Shown here piece by piece: positions 1 to 7,366 of a stretch of DNA of 23,005 bases (position 1 is the stretch's first letter; every line of letters starts with the position of its first letter). A model generated the notes under the pieces. It was not told the origin of the DNA. It saw nothing but the letters and a program-made list of their open reading frames with translations, and ran no database searches. Position numbers and translations under genes: made by a program. Where the stretch lies: the NCBI GenBank assembly GCA_002366615.1, contig DFBL01000030.1, positions 1 to 23,005 of the forward strand, given 5' to 3'. Source of the stretch: Candidatus Dojkabacteria bacterium UBA3081. Its GTDB lineage: Bacteria; Patescibacteriota; Dojkabacteria; SC72.

Positions 1-617
1 AATGAAAGTATCACAAGAATAAAAGCGAGTGGAAGGACTGTAAACTTTGTAAAAGAACCAAGAGCAAGAGAAAGAAACATTAATAACAAAAACTTAATAT
101 CCTGTTTACTTTTAACAAACTTTACAAAGAAATAAAGAGATAGAATACAAAACAGATTTGCCAAATTATCATAGTTAATTGATGAAGAAAGAAATACAAA
201 CATAAGGGTATTAGTAAGAAGAAAAACAGGTAGGATCCTTTCCCATTTACCCTTCAAAAACTCCTTTGAGAGTAAATATCCAACGAGTATAGTTATTGAG
301 GAGTACAAAACATTCACCAATCTCAACAAGAGTACCTCATCAATAATCCCCTTATTAATATTTAATAATCTTCCATTTATCCAAAAGTACAGATAAGGGA
401 TTCGGGTTATATCTCTCCATTGATATGTGTCTGGAGTATTTGGAGGAATAGCTAGTGTAGTAGAGTATGCCTGAGAGACCCTAAGATGATAGTAAGAGTC
501 TGGAGATAATCCCATTCTTAACTTAATAGCTAAAAAAGATATAAAGAAAAAGAATATTAAAAAGAGTAAACCTAAACATATAAAATGGCTATTCTTCTTT
601 CTTAAAAAGAAGTTCAT
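1..617 (-). CDS. GT-C type membrane glycosyltransferase, partial (C-terminus beyond left edge)
   Basis: An open frame runs leftwards from the ATG at 617-615 to the window edge without a stop (205 complete codons). It begins with a basic N-terminus (MNFFLRKKN) and a membrane helix at about residues 13-33. A polar stretch follows with SPDSYYH at residues 37-43, an acidic residue in the first external loop as expected for GT-C enzymes of the GT39/ArnT-like type. More hydrophobic helices follow, with INYDNL and TKFT motifs common in that group. Such enzymes move a sugar from a polyprenyl-phosphate donor onto lipid or protein at the outer face of the membrane. The start lies 29 nt inside the end of the upstream flippase-like gene, implying translational coupling and a shared role in envelope glycan assembly. 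The superfamily is fairly sure; the substrate is unknown. Confidence 0.7.
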   Translation of the reverse strand, partial: MNFFLRKKNSHFICLGLLFLIFFFFISFLAIKLRMGLSPDSYYHLRVSQAYSTTLAIPPNTPDTYQWRDITRIPYLYFWINGRLLNINKGIIDEVLLLRLVNVLYSSITILVGYLLSKEFLKGKWERILPVFLLTNTLMFVFLSSSINYDNLANLFCILSLYFFVKFVKSKQDIKFLLLMFLSLALGSFTKFTVLPLAFILVILS

Positions 618-1563
618 CTACTTCGTATTCCTTAAAAAATAATGTTAATACCAAAAGAGATATTAGTAAAAGAAGAAACATTACACTCCTATCTAATACC
701 GCTATTTGAACAATTTCTTGCTCTGTAAGATTTAGAGATTTTGATGTGATAAGTAATATCCCCTCCCTTATTCCTAGTGCACCCGGTGTAATACTCACTA
801 AAAGAGAAACACCAGAGATACATGTATACAAAATAATATCTAATATCTGAATGTCTTTCCCTATTGAAAAAAACTGTATCCCAACAACTATTACATTAAG
901 TAAAATATTTGACATTGATATTAATATTAACATAGTAAATAGCTTACGTTTTCTAATAATCGAGTCCCATCCATCAATAAATCTGTCAAAAAAAGAAAAT
1001 ATCTTTTGTAAAACCCCTTTTGAGTTTTTGAAAACCTTTGTTAGAGAAACTCTAAAAAATATTAATATAATCATAGCTAAAACTACACCTAGAAAAAAAA
1101 GTGTTAGAGGTAAAAAAAACTCCTCTGATAGATAGTACTTTAAAAATAGTACTATTAACGCTAGAAAAGAGCTCGTAAGAAAAAATATGATGTAATACCC
1201 ATACAGTGTAGAAAGAAAATTAGAATATCGAAAATTAAATTTCTTTTTAAGGTATGTTGCTCTTAATATTGCTCCTGCACGCATAGGTAAGAGATAGTTC
1301 CCTATACGAGATATTGTAGCAATAAAAAAACTCTCTTTATTACCAATATGTCTATCAAATACTTCTAAAGTAACAGAAATAAAAAGACCTTCAACAAAGA
1401 AAACTAAAAGGTAGATAACCATTATTAATACAATATGTATTGGATTTGTATTTAGAAGTCTATCAACAACCTCTGGGTGTCTTAGAAGATATACAACAAA
1501 GAGAAATATTATTGCAGCAGTAAGAATAGGGGAGATATACTTTTTAAGCTTTTTTAATTTCAT
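589..1563 (-). CDS. LPG-synthase-TM / UPF0104 family membrane protein (flippase-like)
   Basis: A highly hydrophobic protein of 324 residues with about eight membrane helices. Near the C-terminus it has the family motif TPGALGIREG (compare PGGLGVREA), typical of the lysylphosphatidylglycerol synthase TM region (UPF0104, AglD-type). Stand-alone members usually lack the catalytic domain of MprF and are thought to flip or handle lipid-linked compounds. I chose the ATG at 1563 because it gives a basic MKLKKLKKY start directly before the first helix. An ATG at 1575 and a GTG at 1596 are in frame, but a -10-like TATACT (1605-1600) places transcription start near 1593, which disfavours the GTG. It sits between a PsbP-like gene (44-77 nt upstream, depending on start) and a GT-C glycosyltransferase that overlaps its end by 29 nt, so a lipid-linked glycan role is likely by inference. 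Confidence 0.8.
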   Translation of the reverse strand: MKLKKLKKYISPILTAAIIFLFVVYLLRHPEVVDRLLNTNPIHIVLIMVIYLLVFFVEGLFISVTLEVFDRHIGNKESFFIATISRIGNYLLPMRAGAILRATYLKKKFNFRYSNFLSTLYGYYIIFFLTSSFLALIVLFLKYYLSEEFFLPLTLFFLGVVLAMIILIFFRVSLTKVFKNSKGVLQKIFSFFDRFIDGWDSIIRKRKLFTMLILISMSNILLNVIVVGIQFFSIGKDIQILDIILYTCISGVSLLVSITPGALGIREGILLITSKSLNLTEQEIVQIAVLDRSVMFLLLLISLLVLTLFFKEYEVDELLFKKEE

Positions 1564-1640
1564 AAATATAATCATGCACAAAGTAAACAGCTTCACGTAA
1601 GTATATCAAATATACAATAACCTTAGAATAAGTATTACTA

Positions 1641-2471
1641 TCAAAACCTCATAGAACTAATAACTTTTTCTGTCATTTCTGCATTCTCCTCAGAAGTAAA
1701 GTTTAGTGTTGTATCAACATTTACAATATATTCATCAGTTAAAAGTATTAATCCACCATTTTCATAAAGCATTCCATCAGAAAATGTATATTCAAATGCA
1801 TCTTTTCCAGACACTATTTTAAACTTCTCCTCATAATCAATTACCTGTTCACCATATCCTTTTGTTCTTTCAACAATGGCGCTATAAAAGATATCCTCTA
1901 ACTCCTCTATAGTTATCTCTTCCTCCTTCTGATAGAAATCAATAAATATTGTTGCACCACCAAAATAATCTACTTCAGTAGCTACATCATCTGGGAATTG
2001 GATTGGGAGATAGGAGATCACAATTCTTTTTGCAAAGTTAGGAAATATCTCCGGTATATCCTCTGAATCAAACTCCAAAGAATCATAAGCATATATACTC
2101 CAAACATATCTGTCTGAGGGATTTATATAATCAGGATGAAAAGAACTGATACCTGGTAACTCAACTAAGAAATTGTAATCAGGATAGCTGTATACTGCCC
2201 ATTCAGGATTTTTTTGTTTAATAGTAAGTTCTACATCCTCATCCATGGAGTCAGACTCTTCACAGCTTGTACAAACTACTGTATCAAGAATAATTTCCCT
2301 AATATCTTCTGGCATAAAAGAAGCACCTTTCAAAACCCAAACTACAAAAAGCACTCCCAAAATTACTAGAAAAAGAATAAAAAATAATAGAGTTTTTAAT
2401 ATCCCAACATTAGAGTATACTCTCTCCATTCTGTCTGATTGAACAGTTCCAGTATTTGAAATATTTTTCAT
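1641..2471 (-). CDS. Single-pass membrane protein with extracellular PsbP-like domain
   Basis: A 276-residue protein with a polar cytoplasmic N-terminus, one membrane helix at about 27-47, an external Cys-x-x-Cys (C67, C70) just beyond it, and a 200-residue soluble domain. That domain ends in FTSEENAEMTEKVISSMRF, the pattern seen at the C-terminus of PsbP-like and similar small lipoprotein domains in Gram-positive bacteria and CPR. No catalytic motif is visible. It is the first gene of a minus-strand set leading to the flippase-like and glycosyltransferase genes. A -10-like TATTAT (2484-2479) ends 7 nt before the ATG and no Shine-Dalgarno is seen. The fold assignment rests on length, topology and the C-terminal pattern only; function is unknown. 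Confidence 0.75.
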   Translation of the reverse strand: MKNISNTGTVQSDRMERVYSNVGILKTLLFFILFLVILGVLFVVWVLKGASFMPEDIREIILDTVVCTSCEESDSMDEDVELTIKQKNPEWAVYSYPDYNFLVELPGISSFHPDYINPSDRYVWSIYAYDSLEFDSEDIPEIFPNFAKRIVISYLPIQFPDDVATEVDYFGGATIFIDFYQKEEEITIEELEDIFYSAIVERTKGYGEQVIDYEEKFKIVSGKDAFEYTFSDGMLYENGGLILLTDEYIVNVDTTLNFTSEENAEMTEKVISSMRF

Positions 2472-2574
2472 TTTCTTAATAATAAATTTACTTAATATAT
2501 ATTACTTACGTATGCTCTCTTTTTCAAGTAGAGAAAATAATGTAATATATAGATATTAAATTTCTAAAACCATT

Positions 2575-3102
2575 ATGTTTCTCTCAGATTCAACAATAAA
2601 AGAATATATCTCTAAGGGTAAAATAAAGATAGAAGGGGAGTATGAAATAGAACCCATAGGTATAAGTTTACATCTACATGATGAACTACTCATCCCTAAA
2701 CCTTACCAGACAGTAGATAGCAAAAATCCTAAAGAGATTGAATATATTAAATACAATCTTACTCAAGCGCCCTATGTATTAAAGCCAAATGAGTTTGTAC
2801 TTGGCTCAACTAAAGAAATAATTAATACAGATAAAGATATAATTACAATAATTGATGGCAGAAGTACATATGCAAGAGTAGGTATGAGTATCCATATCTC
2901 TGCTATGATACTGGACGGCCTACCCTTTAATCATGAACGCTCTGTACTTGAAATTAAAAATAGTGGCCTGTTTAATATCTTTCTTCACCCTAGTGAGAAA
3001 GTAGGTACATATCTTTTCTCCACTCTTTCTGACTCGATAAGTGGAGATAAAGAGAGTGTATATAAGGATCAAAAGAGTGTATCTCCTCCAAAATTTGAAT
3101 AA
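2575..3102 (+). CDS. dcd: dCTP deaminase-like protein (dUTPase superfamily)
   Basis: A 175-residue protein of the trimeric dCTP deaminase/dUTPase fold; the family is usually 170-195 residues. The start MFLSDSTIKEYISKGKI matches the Dcd N-terminus. The segment FVLGSTKE (74-81) is followed by GRSTYARVG (95-103), carrying the Ser/Arg substrate residues, then SVLEIKNSG (123-131), whose Glu126 matches the catalytic Glu of dCTP deaminases. YKDQKSVSP near the end corresponds to the YRNQQG tail that closes over the nucleotide in E. coli Dcd. Deamination of dCTP to dUTP, the precursor of dTMP, is therefore likely; a bifunctional deaminase/dUTPase is possible. It is divergent between HISA and LEI, where the usual D-P-G-[FW] loop reads DGLPFNHERS. 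No Shine-Dalgarno is visible before the ATG. Confidence 0.75.
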   Translation: MFLSDSTIKEYISKGKIKIEGEYEIEPIGISLHLHDELLIPKPYQTVDSKNPKEIEYIKYNLTQAPYVLKPNEFVLGSTKEIINTDKDIITIIDGRSTYARVGMSIHISAMILDGLPFNHERSVLEIKNSGLFNIFLHPSEKVGTYLFSTLSDSISGDKESVYKDQKSVSPPKFE

Positions 3103-3126
3103 AAAGGCAAGATAAATCTTGCCTAA
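3103..3126. terminator. Perfect hairpin between convergent dcd-like and cupin genes
   Basis: GGCAAGAT (3106-3113) and ATCTTGCC (3116-3123) form an 8-bp inverted repeat two bases apart, directly after the dcd-like stop codon. Read on the minus strand the hairpin is followed by TTTTT (3105-3101), the classical intrinsic terminator pattern, so it best serves the cupin gene. Read on the plus strand it is followed by TAATTA, a weaker terminator. Its place between two convergent stops suggests shared use. Confidence 0.7.
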
Positions 3127-3152
3127 TTACTCACTTATTTAATATCCCAAGT

Positions 3153-3536
3153 CTAGTGGTGATGTTCCTCTTCTGCCTCCATAGCCTCTTTTCTACTTGC
3201 ATGAACTGTACCCTCAGGATGATTAGCTGGAGCATAGATTGTATAAAGCTTTAAATCTTTCTCTTCAGATATGTTAATTACATTGTGCAATGCTCCCGCT
3301 GGGACAATAGCTACCATATCATCAGTTAATATGTTCTCCTTACCATTTATCAAAACTCTAGCTTCTCCTTGCTCAATCCTAAAAAACTGGTCAACTAAAT
3401 CATGTACCTCTTCCCCGATATCCTCTCCTGGCTTAAGAGTCATAACTACAAGTTGCATATGACTACCTGTATACAAAACCTTACGAAAATTTACATTTTC
3501 TAAAGTCCTTTCTTCAATATTATCTATATATCCCAT
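3153..3536 (-). CDS. Small cupin-domain protein
   Basis: A 127-residue single-domain cupin. Motif 1 runs from PGEDIGEEVH to FFRIEQG (residues 36-57), with His45, Gln50 and Glu55 as candidate metal ligands. Motif 2 is PAGALHNVIN (79-88), with His84. Cupins of this short type are cytosolic beta-barrels that often bind a divalent metal; many are isomerases, dioxygenases or sugar/small-molecule binders, and this subgroup has no settled function. The usual second His of the HxH pair reads EVHD, so one canonical ligand is replaced. The C-terminus ends in EEEHHH, which could bind metal. It is transcribed alone: a -10-like TAATAT (3548-3543) ends 6 nt before the ATG, and a hairpin with a T-run follows its stop. 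Confidence 0.85.
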   Translation of the reverse strand: MGYIDNIEERTLENVNFRKVLYTGSHMQLVVMTLKPGEDIGEEVHDLVDQFFRIEQGEARVLINGKENILTDDMVAIVPAGALHNVINISEEKDLKLYTIYAPANHPEGTVHASRKEAMEAEEEHHH

Positions 3537-3648
3537 ATCTTTATATTAACAATTTATATACCCTTTTAATGTTATCACCCTTTTAAAATATCATCAAATT
3601 CACCTTTAAACCACTGACTTTTAATTAATAGAAATCTAGTATATAGCT

Positions 3649-3753
3649 ATGATATTAGTAACAGGTGCAACAGGAAGAATTGGTAATGTTTTAGTAAAAA
3701 CCCTTGTTAAAGGAAAAGAGTCTGTTAGGGTCCCAGTCAGAAAAACATATTGA
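3649..3753 (+). pseudogene. Truncated NAD(P)-binding SDR/NmrA-like gene stub
   Basis: A 34-codon frame starts MILVTGATGRIGNVLV, the first beta-strand and glycine-rich loop (TGATGxIG) of extended SDR/NmrA-type Rossmann proteins, which are normally 270-300 residues. Similarity appears to continue to VRVPVR, then the frame ends at TGA. Only the first beta-alpha-beta unit is left, so it cannot be a working enzyme. A -10-like TAGTAT ends 6 nt before the ATG, so the promoter and start survive. The 3' part of the gene is absent from the following sequence, which points to deletion or replacement rather than a simple frameshift. Confidence 0.6.
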
Positions 3754-3982
3754 AGTATTCAACAGCTATGGTATTGGGTAAGTTTCTAAACTTCTTCTCA
3801 AGTAAATCATCAATAACTCCATACTCATTGGATACATTAATGAGTAACTCAAATATTTCCCATCTTAAAGCAGAAAAAAAGTTGGGTTCAATATTTTGCT
3901 GATTATACCAAATAGCTTGGGGAATTTAATACAAAAAAGTAGGGATGTACATATTTTGTGTTTCAAAGTAATCTCTGTTCAT
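3737..3982 (-). pseudogene. 82-codon frame with one internal stop (decayed small gene)
   Basis: On the minus strand an ATG at 3982-3980 opens a frame reading MNRDYFETQNMYIPTFLY, then TAA (3928-3926), then 62 further codons in the same frame ending at TGA (3739-3737). The downstream part (including SALRWEIFELLINVSNEYGV and RNLPNTIAVEYFNMF) has the alternating hydrophobic pattern of an alpha-helical protein and no usable start until its last few codons. A single nonsense mutation in an 81-residue protein explains this best. The 3' end overlaps the SDR stub by 17 nt, and the 5' end overlaps the nifS promoter. I do not recognise the family. AT-rich chance frames are an alternative, so confidence is modest. 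Confidence 0.4.
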
Positions 3983-3990
3983 GATAAAAT
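3982..3990 (+). promoter_or_regulatory. Extended -10 promoter of the nifS-iscU-mnmA operon
   Basis: TGATAAAAT is an extended -10 element (TGn followed by TAAAAT, 3985-3990) ending 7 nt before the nifS ATG at 3998. Transcription would begin at or within a base or two of the start codon. No Shine-Dalgarno exists in the short gap. The same nine bases occur before tRNA-Leu at 14572. Confidence 0.55.
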
Positions 3991-3997
3991 CTAAGCT

Positions 3998-5164
3998 ATG
4001 GATAAAACAATATACCTTGACAATGCTGCTACAACAAAAATAGATAAAGAGGTAATTAAAGCTATGCTTCCATATTTAACTGATCAGTATGGGAATCCCT
4101 CTAGCATATACTCTCTCGCTAGAGAAAGTAAAAAAGCTATAGAATCTTCTAGAGAAGAGGTAGCTAAAGCAATAAATGCGAAACCAAATGAAATATATTT
4201 TACCAGCGGAGGAACAGAATCAGATAACTGGGCAATAAAAGGAATTGCTTTTGCTAATGAAAACAAAGGTAAACATATAATAACAACTAATATAGAACAC
4301 CACGCTGTGTTACATACTTGTAAATATCTTAAGAAATATGGTTTTGAAGTAACATATCTACCTGTAAAAGAAAATGGAATAGTTGATATTAACGAATTAA
4401 GGAAAGCTATAAGAGAAGACACTATACTAATCTCTGTAATGTTCGCTAACAATGAAATAGGGAGTATACAACCAATAAAGGAGATAGGAAAAATTGCTAA
4501 AGAAAAAGGGATTTACTTTCATACAGACGCTGTACAAGCAGTAGGAAAAATACCCATAGACGTAAACGAATTAAATATTGACTTACTTTCCCTTTCAGGA
4601 CATAAATTACATGGACCCAAGAGTATAGGAGCTTTGTATATTAAAAATGGAGTTAAGATATCAAATATGCTCCATGGAGGAGGACAAGAGAGAAAGATGA
4701 GAGCAGGTACAGAAAATGTGCCCAGTATTGTTGGATTAGGTAAAGCCATTGAAATTGCTACTGAAAATATTAATGAGAAGAATGAAAAAATAATTGAATT
4801 AAGAGATATTCTCATTAATGGTCTTCTAGAAAAAATACCTGATACAATACTAAATGGAGATAGAGAGAAGAGATTACCTGGGAATGTAAATGTATGCTTC
4901 AAATATATTGAGGGAGAGTCCATACTCCTAATGCTAGATATGAAAGGTGTATGTGCCTCTAGTGGCTCTGCATGTACATCTGGTTCATTAGAACCCTCTC
5001 ATGTTCTTTTAGCCTTAGGTTTAGAACATGAGATAGCTCATGGCTCTTTAAGATTAACTCTCTCAAAATACAACACTCAAAAAGATGTAAAATATCTATT
5101 AGAAATACTCCCAGAGATTGTACAAAAATTAAGAGATATGTCACCTTTAATTAATCAAAACTAA
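3998..5164 (+). CDS. nifS: Cysteine desulfurase, NifS/IscS type
   Basis: A 388-residue PLP enzyme that takes sulfur from cysteine as an enzyme-bound persulfide, releasing alanine. The N-terminal LDNAATTKID is the family start. His101 in NIEHHAV stacks on the cofactor, and the D177 region (HTDAVQ) contacts the pyridine ring. Lys203 in SLSGHKLHGPKS is the Schiff-base lysine. Cys326 in ASSGSACTSGS is the catalytic cysteine on a long flexible loop, the group I (NifS/IscS) pattern rather than SufS. Length is normal. It is the first gene of an operon with iscU (4 nt gap) and mnmA, so its sulfur probably goes both to Fe-S clusters and to tRNA 2-thiouridine. Confidence 0.95.
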   Translation: MDKTIYLDNAATTKIDKEVIKAMLPYLTDQYGNPSSIYSLARESKKAIESSREEVAKAINAKPNEIYFTSGGTESDNWAIKGIAFANENKGKHIITTNIEHHAVLHTCKYLKKYGFEVTYLPVKENGIVDINELRKAIREDTILISVMFANNEIGSIQPIKEIGKIAKEKGIYFHTDAVQAVGKIPIDVNELNIDLLSLSGHKLHGPKSIGALYIKNGVKISNMLHGGGQERKMRAGTENVPSIVGLGKAIEIATENINEKNEKIIELRDILINGLLEKIPDTILNGDREKRLPGNVNVCFKYIEGESILLMLDMKGVCASSGSACTSGSLEPSHVLLALGLEHEIAHGSLRLTLSKYNTQKDVKYLLEILPEIVQKLRDMSPLINQN

Positions 5165-5168
5165 TAAC

Positions 5169-5552
5169 ATGGAAGAGTACAGTGAAAAAGTAATGGAACA
5201 TTTTTTTAATCCTAGAAATGTAGGAGAAATGGATGATGCAGATGGAGTAGGAGAGGTAGGTAATCCCAGATGTGGAGATATTATGAGGATGTATATAAAG
5301 GTAAAGGATAATAAAATTGAAGATATTAAATTTAAAACCTTTGGATGCGGAGCAGCAGTTGCCACCAGTAGTATGGTAACTGAAATGGTTAAAGGTAAAA
5401 CTTTAGAAAAAGCCTTAAAAATTACTAACATGGCAGTAGCCAAAGCCTTAGATGGACTCCCTCCTTTAAAAATGCATTGCTCAAATCTAGCAGAAGCAGG
5501 AGTAAAAGCAGCTATACAGGATTACCGAAAGAAGAATGGAAAAGAAGAATAA
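5169..5552 (+). CDS. iscU: Fe-S cluster assembly scaffold IscU/NifU-like
   Basis: A 127-residue scaffold on which [2Fe-2S] clusters form from desulfurase-supplied sulfur. All ligands are visible: Cys35 with Asp37 (GNPRCGD), Cys60 (FGCGAAVA), and His103-Cys104 in LKMHCSNLAEAG. The PPLKMHC region matches the LPPVK chaperone-recognition segment of IscU only loosely. Length is typical of stand-alone IscU. It starts 4 nt after nifS with no Shine-Dalgarno, and its last 17 nt overlap mnmA. No IscA, HscA/B or ferredoxin gene lies nearby, so this is a reduced machinery, or the protein may act mainly as a sulfur/cluster relay. Confidence 0.93.
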   Translation: MEEYSEKVMEHFFNPRNVGEMDDADGVGEVGNPRCGDIMRMYIKVKDNKIEDIKFKTFGCGAAVATSSMVTEMVKGKTLEKALKITNMAVAKALDGLPPLKMHCSNLAEAGVKAAIQDYRKKNGKEE

Positions 5553-6573
5553 AGAAAAAGTTTTACTAGGAATGAGTGGAGGAGTTGATAGCTCTGTCAC
5601 AGCACATATTTTAAAAAAACAGGGCTACGATGTAATTGGTGCATATATGCAACTGTGGGCCAAAGAACCTAACAAAGATGCTAAAGAGGTAACAGAAAAG
5701 CTTGGTATCCCTTTTTATATTTTTGATATGCAAAAGCAGTTTAAACAGTATGTCATTAACTACTTCATATCAGAATATCAAAATGGAAGAACACCAAACC
5801 CTTGTGTAGCATGCAATAGATATATTAAATTCGGAGCACTTTTAGATAAAGCAAACGAGTTGGGTATTGAGTATTTAGCTACTGGACACTATGCAAGGAT
5901 AGAAGAGGTTGATAATAGGTATTTACTAAAAAAGGCTAGGGATGAAACAAAAGATCAAACATATTTCCTTTACACTCTTAATCAAACTCAATTGAGTAAA
6001 AGCATATTCCCATTGGGGGAGTACAAAAAGAAAAAGATCAGGGAGATTGCTAAAGAGATTGGCTTAGAAGTTTCTTCAAAGCCAGACAGTCAGGAAATCT
6101 GTTTTATCAAAGATAACGACCATTACTCCTTTATCCAAGAGTATGGTTCTCAAAAAGAAAAAAAAGGTGACATAATTGATAAGCAAGTAAACATATTAGG
6201 CTATCATGACGGGTTATCTAAGTTTACAATAGGGCAAAGAAGAGGCCTAGGAGTTATAACTGGAAAACCTATGTATGTAGTTGATCTTGAAGCGAATACA
6301 AATAGGGTAGTTTTAGGTTCAAATAGAGATCTATTTGAAAAAGAATTGGTAGCAAATACTCTTAACTGGATATCTATTGATAGGCTAGAAAAAAGTCTAA
6401 AAGTAAAAGCTAAAATTAGATCTCAAGCTACACAGTCAGATTGTACTATTACCCCAATTGACAAGAAGAGTGTTAGGGTTACTTTTGATAAACCTCAAAG
6501 AGCAATTACAAAGGGTCAATCAATTGTTTTCTACGATAATGACTATGTCTTAGGAGGAGGAGTAATTTCCTAA
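5536..6573 (+). CDS. mnmA: tRNA-specific 2-thiouridylase MnmA
   Basis: A 345-residue enzyme that activates U34 of Lys/Glu/Gln tRNAs with ATP and replaces O2 with sulfur. The PP-loop SGGVDSS (14-20) binds ATP. NPCVACNRYIKFG (88-100) carries Cys93, equivalent to the catalytic Cys of the E. coli enzyme, plus an extra Cys90. SQEICFI holds Cys189, the second catalytic cysteine. KFTIGQRRGLG and the C-terminal beta-barrel ending DYVLGGGVI complete the family architecture. The ATG at 5536 overlaps iscU by 17 nt in another frame; a later start would cut the PP-loop strand. E. coli feeds MnmA through the TusABCDE relay; with IscS/IscU adjacent here, direct transfer is likely. Confidence 0.95.
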   Translation: MEKKNKEKVLLGMSGGVDSSVTAHILKKQGYDVIGAYMQLWAKEPNKDAKEVTEKLGIPFYIFDMQKQFKQYVINYFISEYQNGRTPNPCVACNRYIKFGALLDKANELGIEYLATGHYARIEEVDNRYLLKKARDETKDQTYFLYTLNQTQLSKSIFPLGEYKKKKIREIAKEIGLEVSSKPDSQEICFIKDNDHYSFIQEYGSQKEKKGDIIDKQVNILGYHDGLSKFTIGQRRGLGVITGKPMYVVDLEANTNRVVLGSNRDLFEKELVANTLNWISIDRLEKSLKVKAKIRSQATQSDCTITPIDKKSVRVTFDKPQRAITKGQSIVFYDNDYVLGGGVIS

Positions 6574-6700
6574 ATTTTTCTTAAACAGAACAAATTATAT
6601 CTAACATTGATACTTTTAATATACAAAATTTACTCTAGAATTTACAAAGGGTATACTGGAATACCAATTTTTAAATATTACATAAATATTAAGTATCTCT

Positions 6701-7318
6701 ATGATTAAAAAAAATGTTAAAAAACTTAATGGTTTTAATAGAATAGTACTTCTACTTGCTCTGTCAGATGTTTTTACTTGGGGCTCTTATACAATAATCT
6801 CTATACTTACTGGTATATATCTATCTAACAAATTCGGTGAACATACTATTACCTTCGTAGGAGTAGGAACTGCTATTTACTTTTTTACAAGAGCTACCTT
6901 TCAAATCCCAATAGGATTAATAACAGACAAAATTAAAAAAGACAAAGATGAGATTACAATTCTTTTCATAGGAGTTCTATTAATGGGCTTACCCTTTATC
7001 TTCTATCCTAGCATAACCCGAAATTATCAATTTTATATCCTTCAATTTATATTTGGATTAGGAGCTTCTTTAAATGTTACAAACTGGAGAAAACTCTTTG
7101 CACTAAACGTCGACTCTGGAAGAGAGGGATTTCAATATGCAATATATGAAACAATATTAAGTTTTAGTATAGCAATAATAAGTATTTTAGGTGGATATAT
7201 TGCAAATATTAGTGCACAGTATTTTGATGCCCTTATATCTTTAGGTGGAGTATTTATAATGCTTGGAAGCTTCTGGATTATCCTAATCTACAAATATGAT
7301 GATAGGAATAGTAAATAG
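6701..7318 (+). CDS. Half-size (6-TM) MFS-like transporter
   Basis: A 205-residue protein with six membrane helices at about 13-40, 48-75, 84-103, 108-127, 146-172 and 176-197. The loop after the second helix reads GLITDKIKKDKDE, the MFS motif A position (GxLaDrxGrk) between TM2 and TM3. Full MFS carriers have 12 helices in two halves; this one is a complete N-terminal half with a natural stop after helix six and only 48 nt before the next gene, so no hidden second half follows. It may work as a homodimer or be a shortened relic. A TATACT at 6652-6657 would give a leader of about 40 nt; no Shine-Dalgarno is seen. Substrate unknown. Confidence 0.7.
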   Translation: MIKKNVKKLNGFNRIVLLLALSDVFTWGSYTIISILTGIYLSNKFGEHTITFVGVGTAIYFFTRATFQIPIGLITDKIKKDKDEITILFIGVLLMGLPFIFYPSITRNYQFYILQFIFGLGASLNVTNWRKLFALNVDSGREGFQYAIYETILSFSIAIISILGGYIANISAQYFDALISLGGVFIMLGSFWIILIYKYDDRNSK

Positions 7319-7330
7319 CTATTCTTTTTT
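7306..7330 (+). terminator. Weak intrinsic terminator after the MFS-like gene
   Basis: GAATAG (7306-7311) and CTATTC (7319-7324) form a 6-bp stem with a 7-nt loop containing the stop codon, followed by six T residues (7325-7330). The stem is AT-rich, so termination may be partial. Confidence 0.4.
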
Positions 7331-7366
7331 GCCTTAGGTTCATCTTTGATATACAATCTCTGAGAT

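Noticed and set aside
851..1135. Plus-strand 94-codon frame opposite the flippase-like gene
   Set aside because: Shadow of a clear membrane-protein gene; Lys/Ile/Asn composition of an antisense AT-rich frame, no motif.
3153..3161. His-triplet at the cupin C-terminus as an engineered tag
   Set aside because: Only three His follow a natural Glu-rich end; acidic/His tails are common in metal-binding cupins and nothing else is vector-like.
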